Shown: positions 1 to 11,392 of the stretch, one piece after another
Layout: every line of letters begins with the position of its first letter
Numbering within the stretch: the first letter of the stretch is position 1
Assembly (NCBI RefSeq): GCF_000002425.4
Contig: NC_037270.1
Span: 5,144,239 to 5,208,238 of the forward strand
Direction of reading: 5' to 3'
DNA: 64,000 nt
From: Physcomitrium patens
Lineage: Eukaryota; Streptophyta; Bryopsida; Funariales; Funariaceae
The notes under the pieces: generated by a model
Seen by the model: only the letters and a program-made list of their open reading frames with translations
The model's database searches: none
Told to the model about the DNA's origin: nothing
Program-made: the position numbers and the translations under genes

Positions 1-1325
1 CCCTGATGAGCACAAGTGACTACAAATCAAGGTTTCTGTTAACCTGGTGTTATCGGGTGAAGAATCGTTCCTCTCAAGTGCAATGAGACAGGAGGGGATG
101 CATGAAATTTGAACATCATCTTCTAGAGATTGTCGTCGAAGTGATTCGGAGAAACGTCAAGTGTTGTTTATTTCGCCTTTGCTTAGTTGAATCTGAGTGA
201 TAGCTGGCAAACGAAGCATCAAGTCCATCCTTGCTTCTTCAAATGATTGCCTCACCTTCCTCAGCGAAATCGTGACGACATTTCGAGCAGCCACCAAACA
301 AGTGATAGAATAAACGAGGAACTGTCTTGATGAGTGCTGCAAACAAGCAAACCACGAGACACTCAGCTGCTTGGCAGTGAAGCTGCAGGGAGTTGTCAGA
401 GTCGCTGAAGTCACAAGGCATTTGTGCACGGAGCAATTGTTGCACTTTCCCGATACGAAGCAGTAGCTTAAATCATAAAATGCTACGACAGTAAAACAAA
501 CTGTCGAAACACACACAAGGGGCTTTACTTTGTCGATCACACTCGTACAAGGTGAACAGATGGATGGGAAGCAATAATAGTGTTAGAGGAAATGAGTAAA
601 TCCTTCTCAACCTCAAAGTCGGAAGCAAGCAAAAAGTGATAATAATTTTGGAGCACACATGAGCATTCTACACAGGTAAATGGTGTGGTTCCTAATTTTT
701 CCCCAGTACAAGGAAAGGTTAAGCGTTGAAGTGTATTTCAGAAGATAAATGCAGAAACACTTAGATGTGGGTTTAACACAGAATTTGCTCATAAAGCTGA
801 AGGTTTTGTTGGGTTGCATCACCCAGTCTATTGTGGTTTGTGTAGGTGAGACAAACTAACCCAACCAATCGAGTAATTCAATGTGTGGGGATACTCACCT
901 TTGTTTACATAACTTGCTTAAATGAAAATAAATAAATAAAAATTATGTGCTTTTCTCTTTTGGTTCAAGCTTGCTTATGTTAAATCCTGTCAACGTTAAT
1001 TAGAATCAACAACCGTTGTTTTGCTTCGCAGGAATCTGGACTTGGCAGTTGCCCAATAAACCACGTGATTGGGCAGCAGCAAAAAATTTAAAACAAAACA
1101 AAACAAAACAAGTACGAGAAAGAGGTAAAGACCTGGCCAGCTGAGCTGGCAGCTCTCTCATTGTTGCCTTGGATTCTTGGTCCAGGGTGGTCCTTCTACC
1201 CTGACCCACCAGATTGTTCCCATGTATACAACGTGTTCCTATCTATCCACCCAATGAGTTCCCCTCGTAAAGTGCGATGTCCTTTGCACAAGGAATCCTT
1301 GAGTTCTACACTACACACTTCATTC
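1..1325. other. Intergenic or unrecognised sequence
   Basis: No gene is recognised. Two overlapping minus-strand reading frames (157-540 and 239-445) are open for 127 and 68 codons. They are cysteine- and leucine-rich and match no family I know. One could be an exon of a minus-strand gene running off the left edge, but splice sites are not clear. 560-1160 is mixed-composition DNA with a short (AAAAC)n run near 1090-1110. Confidence 0.4.
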
Positions 1326-1377
1326 AATGACAGACACACTCACTCACACACTCACACATGAGCTCTCTCTCTCTTGG
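1326..1377. repeat. Microsatellite, CA/CT rich
   Basis: A short run of cactca-type units is followed by (CT)n ending near 1377. It accounts for the open frames crossing it. Confidence 0.7.
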
Positions 1378-2398
1378 GGAACATGGATGTTCCCAACCCT
1401 TCATTTCTCAGGGTGCCACTTCCACGGCCATAGGATCTCCTTCCCCAGCCTGACCCACCAGATCCTGACTATTCTTCTCCTTGCTGACTCAGCATTTTGC
1501 AAACATCTGCTCATTTCCGTTCAAGTAGTGTTATGCATGCACAGGAATAAAAAAATTGGTTATTTATAAAATCTATATTCAAAACAATCCAAATACTGTA
1601 GTTTTTCCAAAACCCTTGTAAAACTTGCGAGTGAATATCACAATAGATTTATCTTTATTTTCGTTTTTAACTCACTGTACCAAGAACAAGACGATTGTAT
1701 TTCTACATAGAAAATGTAAATCCAACATTTATACTAAAAATATAGATGATTATATTATGATAAATGATATATCTACTGGTTTGCTGAATGCAGAGAATGA
1801 ACCTTCATTCATGCTTTAGACTCTTTAATTGACATTCATATTTTAACTTTTACTAGTCGTTTTTGATGGTGTCAATACCTTTCAATGTATAAAATTCAAA
1901 AATAGAAAATTTCAAACTATGTTTCAATTCACACTATTCTTTGTTTAATTACAGCTTATAACTCACATTATTAGATGAATTTTTTATAATTAAATCCAAA
2001 CATTTGTTAAACTAGATCATGATCCTCTATGGCCTCTTTCTTGCTTTAAAATATTACATTTAGTATTTGAAATTAACTTTAATAATTTTTTCCATCAACA
2101 CTTAATACATAGATGTATGACACCATATTATTAACAAATCAACAGTACTATCATCATAAATGTTATTATTGTCAGTGCATTTGTTGAAGAGTAAAAGTAC
2201 TAATCATAAAAATATTGTAGTAATTACATGTAGAGTTAAGGTATAATTAAAAGCCTCAGAATTTATTTATTAAATGTAATACATTTAAAAATCATTCATT
2301 GTACTAAAGTAACATTCAATATTTTTGTAATGTGATGAATTTTTTAACGAGTTAATAAAAATATAAAGTCTAAATATAGTATCATTATCATATATATG

Positions 2399-2443
<45 letters not shown>

Positions 2444-2542
2444 GAAATATGTAATTACTAATATATTCTAATTATTAAACTGTTAAGGCAAATGTGATGT
2501 ATTTCTCACCACATTCAAACATGAAAGCAAGCCATCGAAGGA
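1378..2542. other. AT-rich intergenic DNA
   Basis: AT content rises sharply after about 1550. I see no coding signal. The stretch ends at the left edge of the Copia element. Confidence 0.6.
2393..2440. repeat. (TA)n microsatellite
   Basis: An almost uninterrupted TA dinucleotide run with two early interruptions (gta, aca). Confidence 0.9.
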
Positions 2543-3019
2543 TGTATTGAAGTAAAAGTGAAAGAAAAATAAGTTACCTTACAGAGGATATTACCTTAGA
2601 TAAGTTGCTAATGGTCAAAGGATTGACTCTTAGTGTATAGAAAGGGCATCCTATGGATATAGGACGAGGTCAATGACCAAGAGTCAAAGTCAAGAGGATA
2701 ATGTATGAACTAGGGAATATCCAAAGACTAGGTAAGAGTAATTAGTATTTGGCATAGCATACCTTTGTGGTTAGTAAGATGCCAAAGGATCCAAGGACCA
2801 TAGGATACCCTCGAGATACGTTAGATACCAAAAGATCCTAGGACGTAGGACCATGTGTATAAAAGTCAAAGAGTGGAAGTTATCTTATAGGATAGCAACC
2901 ATAATCTATAAGTATTAAGTGTTGGAAGTGAGAGACATCTTACTCCATACTTAATATCTTTGTATGGAACTTTGCTCATGCTATGTGTTGTGACTTCAAA
3001 GTTCTATTTCTTCAATAGG
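2543..3019 (+). repeat. Copia 5' LTR
   Basis: About 475 bp, matching 25943-26413 nearly throughout. It starts TGTATTGAAG, whereas the other copy starts TGTTGAAG. Both end in TTCTTCAATAGG before the sequences diverge, so the exact end may be one to four bases earlier. Confidence 0.88.
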
Positions 3020-3543
3020 TTATGGGCCCACTCACCTTTAGTTGTTAGTTTTGTTCTTTGAAGTTTTTTTGTTGTTATGAGGAGTAGATCTTATGGTTGT
3101 TGTTGATGTTTGGTATCTTCTAAATCTCTTTTTGTATCTAATTGTTGATGTAGTTATGCTCTTATTTCTTATTAAGTGTATTCATGGTCTTGGAGATTGT
3201 TATGCACTTTAGAATGTTGTTTTAGAATACTAGTGGTATATTTCTTTTTTGACTTACTTCATTGATATACTAATATTGAACTTTCATATGCTTAAGTTCC
3301 TAATAGATCTTCTTATAGTCAAAAGAGGTGTTATGAGATATTAGCGTTGATAAAAGAGTGGCAAAGCTTGTAAGACTTGTGAGAAGTCTTATAAGTGAAG
3401 TTGAGAGTGATCAAAGAGTGAAATCACTAGTTTTCTCACAATGATGGCATTTAGGGATTCTGAGGCAGGAACACCTTCTTGTTGATTTTTAGAGTTCTAT
3501 CTTCTCTTTTCTTGATTTTCTTTGATACATCCCTTCTTTAGAC
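3020..3543 (+). other. Copia untranslated leader
   Basis: Sequence between the 5' LTR and gag. It is T-rich with no coding signal. No standard initiator-Met primer-binding site is visible directly after the LTR; the first bases read GTTATGGGCCCA. Confidence 0.5.
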
Positions 3544-4098
3544 ATGGCTGCAAGTGAAGGTGAGGCTTTGAGAGTGATTGGGATGTTTAGAGGTGACAAC
3601 TTCTACCATTAGAAGAAGAAAATGGAGCTTTTATTGGCTTCATTGGATCTTTGGGACATTATTGATGAAAGTGAAGAGTCTCTTAGTGATCATGCTAATG
3701 TCAAGGTGAAGAAAGAGTACAAATGACGTGAAATGAAGTCTTTTGGTATGATTACAATAAATCTTAATGATGCCAACTTTTCACATATAATTATTTGCAA
3801 TGGACTAGCAGAAGCATGAAAGACTCTTTGTAACATCTACTAGAATAGAATCCTTGCTAATATTCTATAGACAAGGAAAAAAATCTTAACAATAAAGATA
3901 GAAGAAGGAGATGATCTCATGGCTCATGTCAACAAGGTAAAAGCTTGTGCAAACCAACTAGCAGTTGTTCATACACCAATTGATGATAGAAAAATTGTGT
4001 TGACATTGCTCATGAGCCTTTCTGAGTCCTACAACTACTTTATTATGGCATTAAAATCTATCAACATGAAGGAGCTTGCCATGAATTATGTCACATTC
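3544..4098 (+). pseudogene. Copia gag (UBN2/Retrotran_gag_2 type), broken and interrupted
   Basis: Reading from ATG at 3544 gives a Copia-type capsid: an N-terminal part with a MELLLASLDLWD-like segment, then MEEGDDLMAHVNKVKACANQ and a LMSLSESYNYFIMALKS segment typical of the UBN2 gag family. Several in-frame stops are present near 3616, 3724 and 3818. The frame is cut at about 4098 by insertion of Gypsy A1 and continues at about 15542 with HEVTKRKEKELQ. Confidence 0.85.
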
Positions 4099-4114
4099 TT
4101 AGGGACATAGTCTT

Positions 4115-4335
4115 TAGAACCTTCTAGAGACAAGTTTCTAGAACCTTTTAGAAGCAAGTCTCTAGAACCTTCTAGAAGCTTCTTAGTTAGTAGAAGATGT
4201 TAGAGACATAGTCCTTAGAACCTTCTAGAGACAAGTTTCTAGAACCTTCTAAAAGCAAGTCTCTGGAACCTTCTAGAAGCTTTCTAGTTGGTAGAAGTTG
4301 CTTGAGAAGCTTCCTAAATAAGAGTATATATTAGA
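4115..4335 (+). promoter_or_regulatory. LTR promoter: heat-shock-element array plus TATA box
   Basis: The U3 part is built from repeats of TTCTAGAA. A perfect three-unit heat shock element (TTCtaGAAgcTTC) lies at 4170-4182, with several two-unit and imperfect copies between 4120 and 4300. A TATA box (tatata) is at 4325-4330. The layout is that of a heat-inducible LTR promoter. Function is inferred, not shown. Confidence 0.6.
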
Positions 4336-4342
4336 ATCGAGG

Positions 4343-4358
4343 CTGAAGAGTTCTTCAG
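4343..4358 (+). other. Hairpin at predicted transcription start
   Basis: CTGAAGA, a GT loop, then TCTTCAG: a perfect 7-bp stem 13-28 bases after the TATA box. The same hairpin occurs at 5884-5899, 15391-15406, 16128-16143 and 21916-21931. Confidence 0.6.
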
Positions 4359-4494
4359 TCTTGACAACACATCTCTTGGAGCTCTAATTCACCTCTCTGG
4401 TGTTGTTCTTGTATTCATCTGATTAATCTAATTCTTGCCAGTTCTTCTTGAACTTCTTGTTAGATCTCGAGCCTGTATTTCTGTGTCCGTAACA

Positions 4495-4773
4495 GTTTGT
4501 CGAGACTTCACTCACCTCAGATATCAGAGCTAGTTTCTTCCTCGTTAGAGTATGGATTACCCCTCTACTTAGAAGTGTACTAGCATTTTAGAGGTTGCGG
4601 ATTACCTCCCTCTAAACTGATACTTCTTTTGTTACAATATTGGAGTCTTATTCTTCTTGGAGAGAGTAGATTACCCCTTTTTTTGAAGCTCTTAAGGCAT
4701 TTTAGAGGTTGCGGAGTATCCTCCTTTAAATCAATATTGTCTTCTTGTAGAGTCATTTTTGTCCTTCTCTTAG
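4495..4773 (+). other. A1 leader with repeated GATTACCCCTC motif
   Basis: The untranslated leader starts GTTTGTCGAGAC. A segment GATATCAGAGC about 30 bases in resembles an initiator-Met tRNA primer site but lies farther from the LTR than usual. Four degenerate copies of GGATTACCCCTC alternate with TTTTAGAGGTTGC. The same arrangement is found in A2, B and, decayed, C. Confidence 0.55.
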
Positions 4774-5743
4774 AATGGCCGGAGGCCAAGACATTAGTAT
4801 GATGGAAAGTTCGGAGTCATAGTTGGATGCTATCATGAATGTCCTCGCTACGTTATCGCAAAGAACTGCAGCGATTGAAGAAGTCGTGGCAAAGCTTCAT
4901 AATGATGGAGCATCTCTGATGGCACAATCTAGGTTGCACCAGCCTCAAACTTCTGTACTTCAAGAAGCAACTTTGCCTCGGGTTCGACAGGCACCGCTGA
5001 TTCTATAACATAAAGAGCCCTGAGTTAGCCTTCTAGACAAGTTCGATGGTACCTATTCCAAGTTTCTAGGATTCGTCAACCAAATCAGGTTGATAACAGT
5101 TTTATAGCCCGAACGCTATGCAATGGAGGAGTCACGTGTTGGGCTTGTTGGAACCTTACTTACATGGCAAGTTCTATCATGGTTTGCTCTTTTGTTTGAA
5201 AAACGATCGTCCATACTAAACAATTTTGAAACCTTTTTGGAGGCGTTTGCGGAAGCATTCGATAAACATGACAAGGTTCGATGGGCTAAAACAAAGATTC
5301 AGTGACTACGACAAGGGATGCGTTCTATATCAGTCTATGCATCGGACTTCAAACAATTACTAAGCAACATCAATTAGGACGAAGAAGCATTGATGAGTCA
5401 ATTCTATTGGGGTTTAAGGGATGATGTGAAGGATTTGTTGTTAACTCTTCTTGACCTGTAAACGGTCAATGAAGCTATTAGCCAAGCTGTGAAGTACGAT
5501 AACTGCCTATTCCAACATCGCCAAGACCAATGTTCAAGACAACATATGGTTCGCCATATCTCAACTATGTCGACAAGCAACGTGAATTCACATTCAGAGG
5601 TAGAAGACATGCAAATTGATGCGGTACATGTCAAATCCCTTACTCTAGAATAAAAAAAGCGACGTATGGAAAAAAAGTCTATGCTTGTGTTGCGGTGAGG
5701 AAGGCCACAAAGTTAGAAATTGTCCCAAGAAGCAAAATCGATG
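4774..5743 (+). pseudogene. A1 gag with zinc knuckle, broken
   Basis: ATG at 4774 opens a gag reading MAGGQDISMMESSES, then a stop, then LDAIMNVLATLSQRTAAIEE. The capsid core (LLTWQVLSWFALLFEKRSS, later EEALMSQFYWGLRDDVKDLL) is the retrotrans_gag family of Gypsy elements. A CCHC knuckle (C..CGEEGHKVRNCP) is at about 5690-5730. At least seven in-frame stops are present, most explained by C-to-T or G-to-A changes. The frame is cut by A2 at 5748 and continues at 11398. It is only about 75-80 percent identical to A2 gag by eye, in contrast with the pol region. Confidence 0.88.
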
Positions 5744-5748
5744 CACTG

Positions 5749-6122
5749 TGTCACGGACACAGAAATACAAACTTGAGATTTAACAAGAAGTTCAAGAAGA
5801 ATTGGCAAAAACTAGATTAATCAGATGAATACAAGAACAACACCAGAGAAGTGAGCTAGAGCTTCAAGATATGTGATGTCGAGACTGAAGAACTCTTCAG
5901 CCTCGATTCCAATATATACTCCTATTTAGGAAGCTTTTCAAGTAACTTCTACTAACTAGGAAGCTTCTAGAAGGTTCCAAAGACTTGCTTCTAAAAGGTT
6001 ATAGAAACTTGTCTCTAGAAGGTTCTAAGGACTACGTCCCTAACATCTTCAACCAACTAAGAAGCTTCTAGAAGGTTCTAGAAACTTGTCTCTAGAAAGT
6101 TCTAAAGACTATGTCCTTAACA
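5749..6122 (-). repeat. A2 3' LTR (left end)
   Basis: Begins TGTCACGGACAC and ends CCTTAACA on the + strand. It holds TATA, hairpin (5884-5899) and TTCTAGAA repeats. The target duplication CACTG precedes it at 5744-5748. Confidence 0.92.
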
Positions 6123-6172
6123 TCATCCCCTCCTTTAGCTTCGAGGTCTCTGAGAAGCAATGTTGTTGTTAA

Positions 6173-6526
6173 TCAGTACCAATGCAAGAAAATGAAGATC
6201 TGTCGCATAACATCTACTATGAACTCCAACTGTTATTCATGAAGCAAGTAGTTCATCAATCCTTGAAACCAACGGTAGTGGCCCACGCCTTCAACTTTTG
6301 ATTAAGCATGAACTTTCGTGTCCTCATTGTGAAATTATCCTACAAACATGCCATTTGGGTGACCATCGTAAGTAGGCTCGAACTCAAATACAATCACCAA
6401 TGATTGGTTACTCGATATCCTTTGTCGTCATCGTGGTATAGGATGTTCTTCATCTCGGGGTTGCCTTCGTGAGCTAATTGGTTGAGATAATCTGACTGGC
6501 ATAGTATCTATCTCTTGGTTATCCAT
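6173..6526 (-). pseudogene. A2 copy of the small ORF between pol and LTR, broken
   Basis: Read from ATG at 6526 toward 6173 it begins MDNQEIDTMPVRLSQP and has the arginine-rich SSRRQPRDEE stretch and the EFEPTYDGHP core seen in A1 and B. Stops interrupt it at several Arg, Gln and Trp codons, all one transition away. One stop (HE*QLEF) is shared with A1 but not B. Unknown function. Confidence 0.6.
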
Positions 6527-6663
6527 GTAAAAAGACCAAACTATGGCTACTAAAAAAATTCTACTTTATCTTGGAGAAAATAACTACATCAACTGTGAAT
6601 TTTGGTAGTGTTTTCCTCTTTTCTTATATTATTGGATGAGCAAGCTTCAGAAAGAAGCTATCG

Positions 6664-9600
6664 TCAAACCGATTTAGGTTTTTGAGGATGTTGTTGATAA
6701 AACTCCTGTACCTTTTGCAGCAAATTGGCGAGATTTTCAGCTGGCTCCCACGTTTGCTCATTAATGTCGTAGCCACACCAATGAACAAGATATTCCAACT
6801 TGCTCCACCTTCGTCGTGAATCCAGCACCTTTTCAATCTCGTATTCCTCGTGGTTCTCGATCTCAATACTAGGTGGCGGACATTGCACTCTTCCAAGAAA
6901 AGATGACTCTCGATAAGGCTCCAACAGAGAAGCATGAAAGATTGGATGTACCTTCATAGAAGCCGGTAATTCCAAACGGTACGCCATTGGATTGATTTGC
7001 TTCTAGATGATAAATGGTCCCAATCTTCAATAATCCAACTTATCACATGGTCGCTTGGACTTGATATTTCGTCGAAGAAGCCATGCTTTATTTCCAATTT
7101 TGAAAGTAGGTGCTTGATTTCGAAATCTATCTACAGATGCCTTGTAGGATTCTTGAGCGGATTGTAATTGAAGTTTCAATGTATTTTGAAGTTCTGATAG
7201 TTGTTTTGCAAATCCTTCAGCTGCTGGATTGTTATTTGTTGACAGACTCAATAAATCAAGCTTCGGATGATACCCATAGTTGGAAAAGAATGGTGTATAT
7301 TGAGTCGACGCATGGAGGGTGTTGTTATATGCAAACTCGACTAGCGGCAGGTATGTGGTCCAATCGTCTTGCTAATAGTTGATGCTCCATCGTAAAGATT
7401 GTTCTAAGACTTGGTTCACCCATTCCGTTTGGCCGTCTGTTTGAGGATCGAAATCCAAAGAAAGCTTGATATCCACCTTCAATATCTCAAAGAGAGATCT
7501 CCAAAACTTTGATTCGAACAGGGTTCTTCAATCAGATATGATTGTGGCGGGATTGAAGAATTCGGAGTCGAGCTTGTCCTTTTGGGATATACAACCTCTT
7601 CTCAAAGTATAAAAGATCTCCCTCCATCTAGAACTTGGTGTCATTGGTACGCTGCTTGATATCAATGGCTATTGAATCTTCAATGGCCATGGCACGTACC
7701 TGATTCAGGAAGTCAGCATCAATTAGTACAATAGTAGTGCAAAGCCGAAATTGCTGTGGCTTCAATAATATTGTACATTGTTGATCAAACGCTGCTTCTC
7801 CAGCCTTTGGTACAAGATACGATCTCCTCGATAAGGCATCTGATAGTCCTTGCTACTTTCTAGGTTGATAAGTAATAACAAAATTGAACCTAGATAGCGA
7901 CATACTCTACTGAGCTTGACGTCAATTTAGAACTTGAGTCGACATGAAATATTCCAAATTCTTGTGATCTGTGTATACGGTCACTAGGTGTGCAGCTCCT
8001 TCAAGAAAGTGACGCCATTCTTAGAAAGAATCCACTATAGCAAGAAGTTTCTTATCGTGGATCTCATAATTGATTTCAGTAGTAGAGAACTTTCGAGAAT
8101 AGAATGCAACCGGATTGAGCTTCTTGTCCTCTCTCATTTGTGAAAGTACAGCTCCCAAAGCAAAATCCGAAGCATCTATTTTTAAGTTAAAGACCTTGGT
8201 AAAGTCTAGATGTACCAAGATTGGAGCCGTAGTAAATGCGGTCTTCAGGGCTTGAAACGCCTTCTCCGCTAGAGGTCCCCATTCTAGCTTATCCTTGCAT
8301 GTCAACCGAATGAGAGGAGCAGCAACTTGAGAGTAATTCTTGATGAAGATTTGATAGAAATTAGCAAAATCAAGAAAGCATTGTACGTCTCTAACCGTCT
8401 TCAGAACCTCCCAAGTCACTATTGCTTCTACATTCTTAGGATCCATCTTCAAGCCTTCCGTAGTGGCAACGAATCCCAAAAACTCTATGTCTATTTAGTG
8501 AAATAAACACTTCTCCAACTTGGCATATAGTCCTCGCTCACGTAGTTTCTCCAAGACCAAACGAACATGCTTTTCATACTCTTCCTCGTTTTTGGAGAAT
8601 ATCAGAATATCATCCAAATAGATGACAACAAAATCGTCAAGGTACTCTCAAAAAATATCATTCATCATATGTTGAAAGACCGTTGGAGCATTGGTAAGAC
8701 CAAAGGGCATGACATTATATTCAAAATGGCCATACCTTGTACAGAACGTTGTCTTCCACTCATCTCCTTCCTTGATTCGTACGAGGTTGTAAGCTCCCCT
8801 TAGATCAAGTTTTGTAAAGATCCTTGCACGTCAAAGTTGTTCTAAGAGACCATAAATGAAGGGTAACGGGTAACGATTCTTCTTTGTTATCTTGTTGAGG
8901 CCTCCATAGTCCACGCACATCCGCAACGAGCCATCTTTCTTCTTCACAAATAAGATGGGTGCTCCAACTGACGATTTTGAATGACGGATGAAGTTTTTGG
9001 CTAGATTCTCGTCGATGTACTTTCGCAACTCCGCCAGCTCCGTCTGCAATAGATTGTAGATTGGGCCAAAAGGCGGTTGTGCTCCTTCTTGTAAGTCTAT
9101 GGTACAATCATATGGTCGGTGTTCCGATAGCATGTCGGCATTCTTCTTTTGAAACATGTCTTTAAAATCTTTATATTGCTCATGTATACTTGCTGTCGAG
9201 ATCTTCTCTCAGGTAGTTGGAGCCGCATGAATGACAAATGATGTGCCTTCCTTGGATGATCTTATAAACGTCTTTGCTCTAATGAATAAGGATTTTTCTA
9301 TTCGGGATTTTTTACTAGGCTTGCTCTTGGGTGGTTTTGTGGAAATGGTCATCTTTCGCAACCTCCAATCTATGGATGGGTTATGCTTTTTTAATCAGAA
9401 AAGACCAAGAATAATAGGATTTGATGGAATTTTAATAATATTAAAAATAATATGACTACTATGGCCCTTAAACGTCACTTCTATAGGTTTTGATTCATGG
9501 GTGACACTACCCGACAATAAAGGTCGCCCATCTATGACCTCCACGTGAACAGGTTTGGATTTTTGTACTAAAGGGATCTTATGATGCTTCGCAAATTCTT

Positions 9601-9758
9601 CATCTAAGAAACAAACAGATGCTCCTGAATCTAATAATGCTAAGGTTCTAAGTTTCTGAGGGCCAATAAACAAAGGGATTATAAAGCAAAGGGCCGGTTG
9701 AGCGGAAAGAAAAGAACTCGGTTGTTGTTGCGATATTTCATTGTCCAACTACACGGTT
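6664..9758 (-). pseudogene. A2 pol: protease, RT, RNase H, chromodomain; integrase core deleted
   Basis: On the minus strand: an aspartic protease motif LLDSGASVCFLD near 9610-9645, RT starting near 9157 with [19 protein letters not shown], catalytic YLDD at 8609-8620, RNase H with LKIDASDFALGAVLSQM near 8150-8190, a stop after AIVDSF at 8021-8023, an RNase H end and linker, then the integrase C-terminal part and a chromodomain ([32 protein letters not shown]) ending at 6664. The zinc-binding and first catalytic part of integrase are missing: the join is near 7545-7555. Pol lies in the -1 frame relative to gag. Many stops, nearly all shared with A1. Confidence 0.9.
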
Positions 9759-9759
9759 T

Positions 9760-10786
9760 CTATTGTAGCTGGGCATATTCATTTTCTTGAACAAGCACGC
9801 CCCTAGTCATGACAATACTTTGATTTTGCTTCTTGGGGCAGTTTTCAACTTTGTCGCCTTCCTCATCGCAATACAAGCATAGACCTTCCTCCATACGCCG
9901 CTTTTTTTCTTCTAGAGTAAGGGATTTGACATGTACCGCTTCAATTTGTATGTGTTCTATCTCTGAATATAAATTTACGCTGCTTGCTGACATAGTTGGG
10001 GCATGGCAAATCGAATGTGGTCTTGAACGTTGGTCTTGGCGGCTTTGGAATAGGCGATTATCGCACTTCATAGCCTAGCTAATAGCTTTGTTGAGCGTTT
10101 GCAGATAAGAAAGAGTTACCTGTAAATTCTTTTTTATCATCCCTTAAACTCCAATAGAATTGTCTCATCAATGCTTCTTCATTCCAATTGATGTCGCATG
10201 CTAATTGCCTAAAGTACAATGCATAGACTGATGTAGAGCGCATCCCTTGACCTAGTGACCGGATCTTTGTTGTAGTCCATTGAACTTTGTCGTGTTCACC
10301 AAATGCTTCGACAAATGCTTCCAAAAAGGTTTCAAAGTTGTTTAGTATGGACGATCGTTTCTCAAACAAAGGAGCAAACCATGATAGAACTTGCCATGTA
10401 AGTAAGGTTCGAATAAGCATAACACATGACTCCTCCGTTAGATATCGTTTGGGTTGTAAAACAATTATCAACCTAATTTGGTTGACGAATCCTCGAAACT
10501 TGGATCGCATACCCTTGAACATATCCAGAAGGCTAACTCAGAACTCCTTATGTTGTAGAATCAGTGGTGCTTGTCAAACTTGAGGCAAAGTTGCTTCTCT
10601 AAGTGCAGAAGTTTGAGGCTGGTGCAACCTAGATTGTGTCATTCCAGATGCTCCATCATTATGAAGCCTTGCCACGACTTCTTCAATCTCTACAGTTCTT
10701 TGTAGTAACGTTGTGAGGGCATTCATGATAGCATCCAACTATGACTCCGAACTTTTCGTCAAATTAATGTCTTGGCCTCTGGCCAT
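9760..10786 (-). pseudogene. A2 gag, broken
   Basis: ATG at 10786 reads MARGQDINLTKSSES then a stop, as in A1. The capsid core LLTWQVLSWFAPLFEKRSS is near 10360-10420, and a CCHC knuckle (CLYCDEEGDKVENCP, histidine replaced by D) is near 9835-9880. It ends with TAG at 9760-9762. The mutated knuckle and scattered stops make it non-functional. Sequence differs markedly from A1 gag. Confidence 0.87.
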
Positions 10787-11066
10787 TCTAAGAGAAGGAC
10801 AGAAATGATTCAACATGAAGACAATATTGACTTAGAGGAAGATACTCCGCAACCTCTAAAATGCCTTAAGAGCATCAAAAAAAGGGATAATCCACTCTCT
10901 CCAAGAAGAATAAGACTCCAATATTGTAACAAAAGAAGTATCAGTTTAGAAGAGGGTAATCCGCAACCTCTATAATGCTAGTACACTTCCAAGCAAAGGG
11001 GTAATCCATACTCTATCGAGGAAGAAACTAGCTCTGATATCTCAGGTGAGTGAAGTCTCGACAAAC
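10787..11066 (-). other. A2 leader
   Basis: The untranslated leader, with the same four GGATTACCCCTC-type repeats as A1 and the GATATCAGAGC segment. A plus-strand open frame across it is a by-product of the repeats. Confidence 0.55.
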
Positions 11067-11392
11067 TATCACGGATATAGAAATAAAGGCTCGAGATCTA
11101 ATAAGAATTTCAAGAAGAACTAGCAAGAATTAGATTAATCAGATGAATCCAAGAACAACACCAAAGAGGTGAGCTAGAGCTCCAAGAGATATATTGTCCA
11201 GACGGAAGAACTCTTTAGCCTCGATTCTAATATATACTCTTATTTAGGAAGCTTCTCAAGCAACTTCTATCAAATAGGAAGCCTCTCAAGCAACTTCTAC
11301 TAACTAAGAAGCTTATAAAAGGTTCCAAAGACTTGCTTCTAGAAGGTTTTAGACACTTGTCTCTAGAATTTCTAACAACTATGTCCGTAATA
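11067..11392 (-). repeat. A2 5' LTR (right end), degenerate
   Basis: Starts TATCACGG (TGTCACGG elsewhere) and ends CCGTAATA just before CACTG. It is 326 bp, shorter than its partner. Over the first 190 bp I count about 27 differences from the left LTR (about 14 percent). Its hairpin and heat-shock repeats are partly lost. Confidence 0.85.

Larger units (their letters stand above)
4099..4494 (+). repeat. A1 5' LTR
   Basis: 396 bp, matching 15145-15541. It starts TTAGGGACATAG (canonical TG lost) and ends CCGTAACA where other copies have CCGTGACA. Confidence 0.92.
5749..11392 (-). mobile_element. Gypsy chromovirus A2, - strand, nested in A1
   Basis: A 5.64-kb copy of the same family in the opposite direction to A1, flanked by CACTG on both sides. 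Its order on the minus strand is right LTR, leader, gag, protease, RT, RNase H, integrase remnant, chromodomain, small ORF, left LTR. The integrase has lost about 374 bp relative to A1. The RT catalytic YLDD is kept (8609-8620). Its left and right LTRs are unusually different in length (374 and 326 bp) and in sequence. Confidence 0.92.

Noticed and set aside
4580..4789. Frames in Gypsy leaders resembling each other (also 10772-10975)
   Set aside because: They lie antisense in the repeated untranslated leader; similarity comes from the DNA repeat.
7110..7382. Plus-strand frame matched by 13885-14130 on the minus strand
   Set aside because: Antisense of the integrase C-terminal region in A2 and A1.
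9231..9455. Plus-strand frame repeated identically at 11755-11979 on the minus strand
   Set aside because: Antisense shadow of the protease to RT linker in A2 and A1; the repeat reflects the inverted elements.
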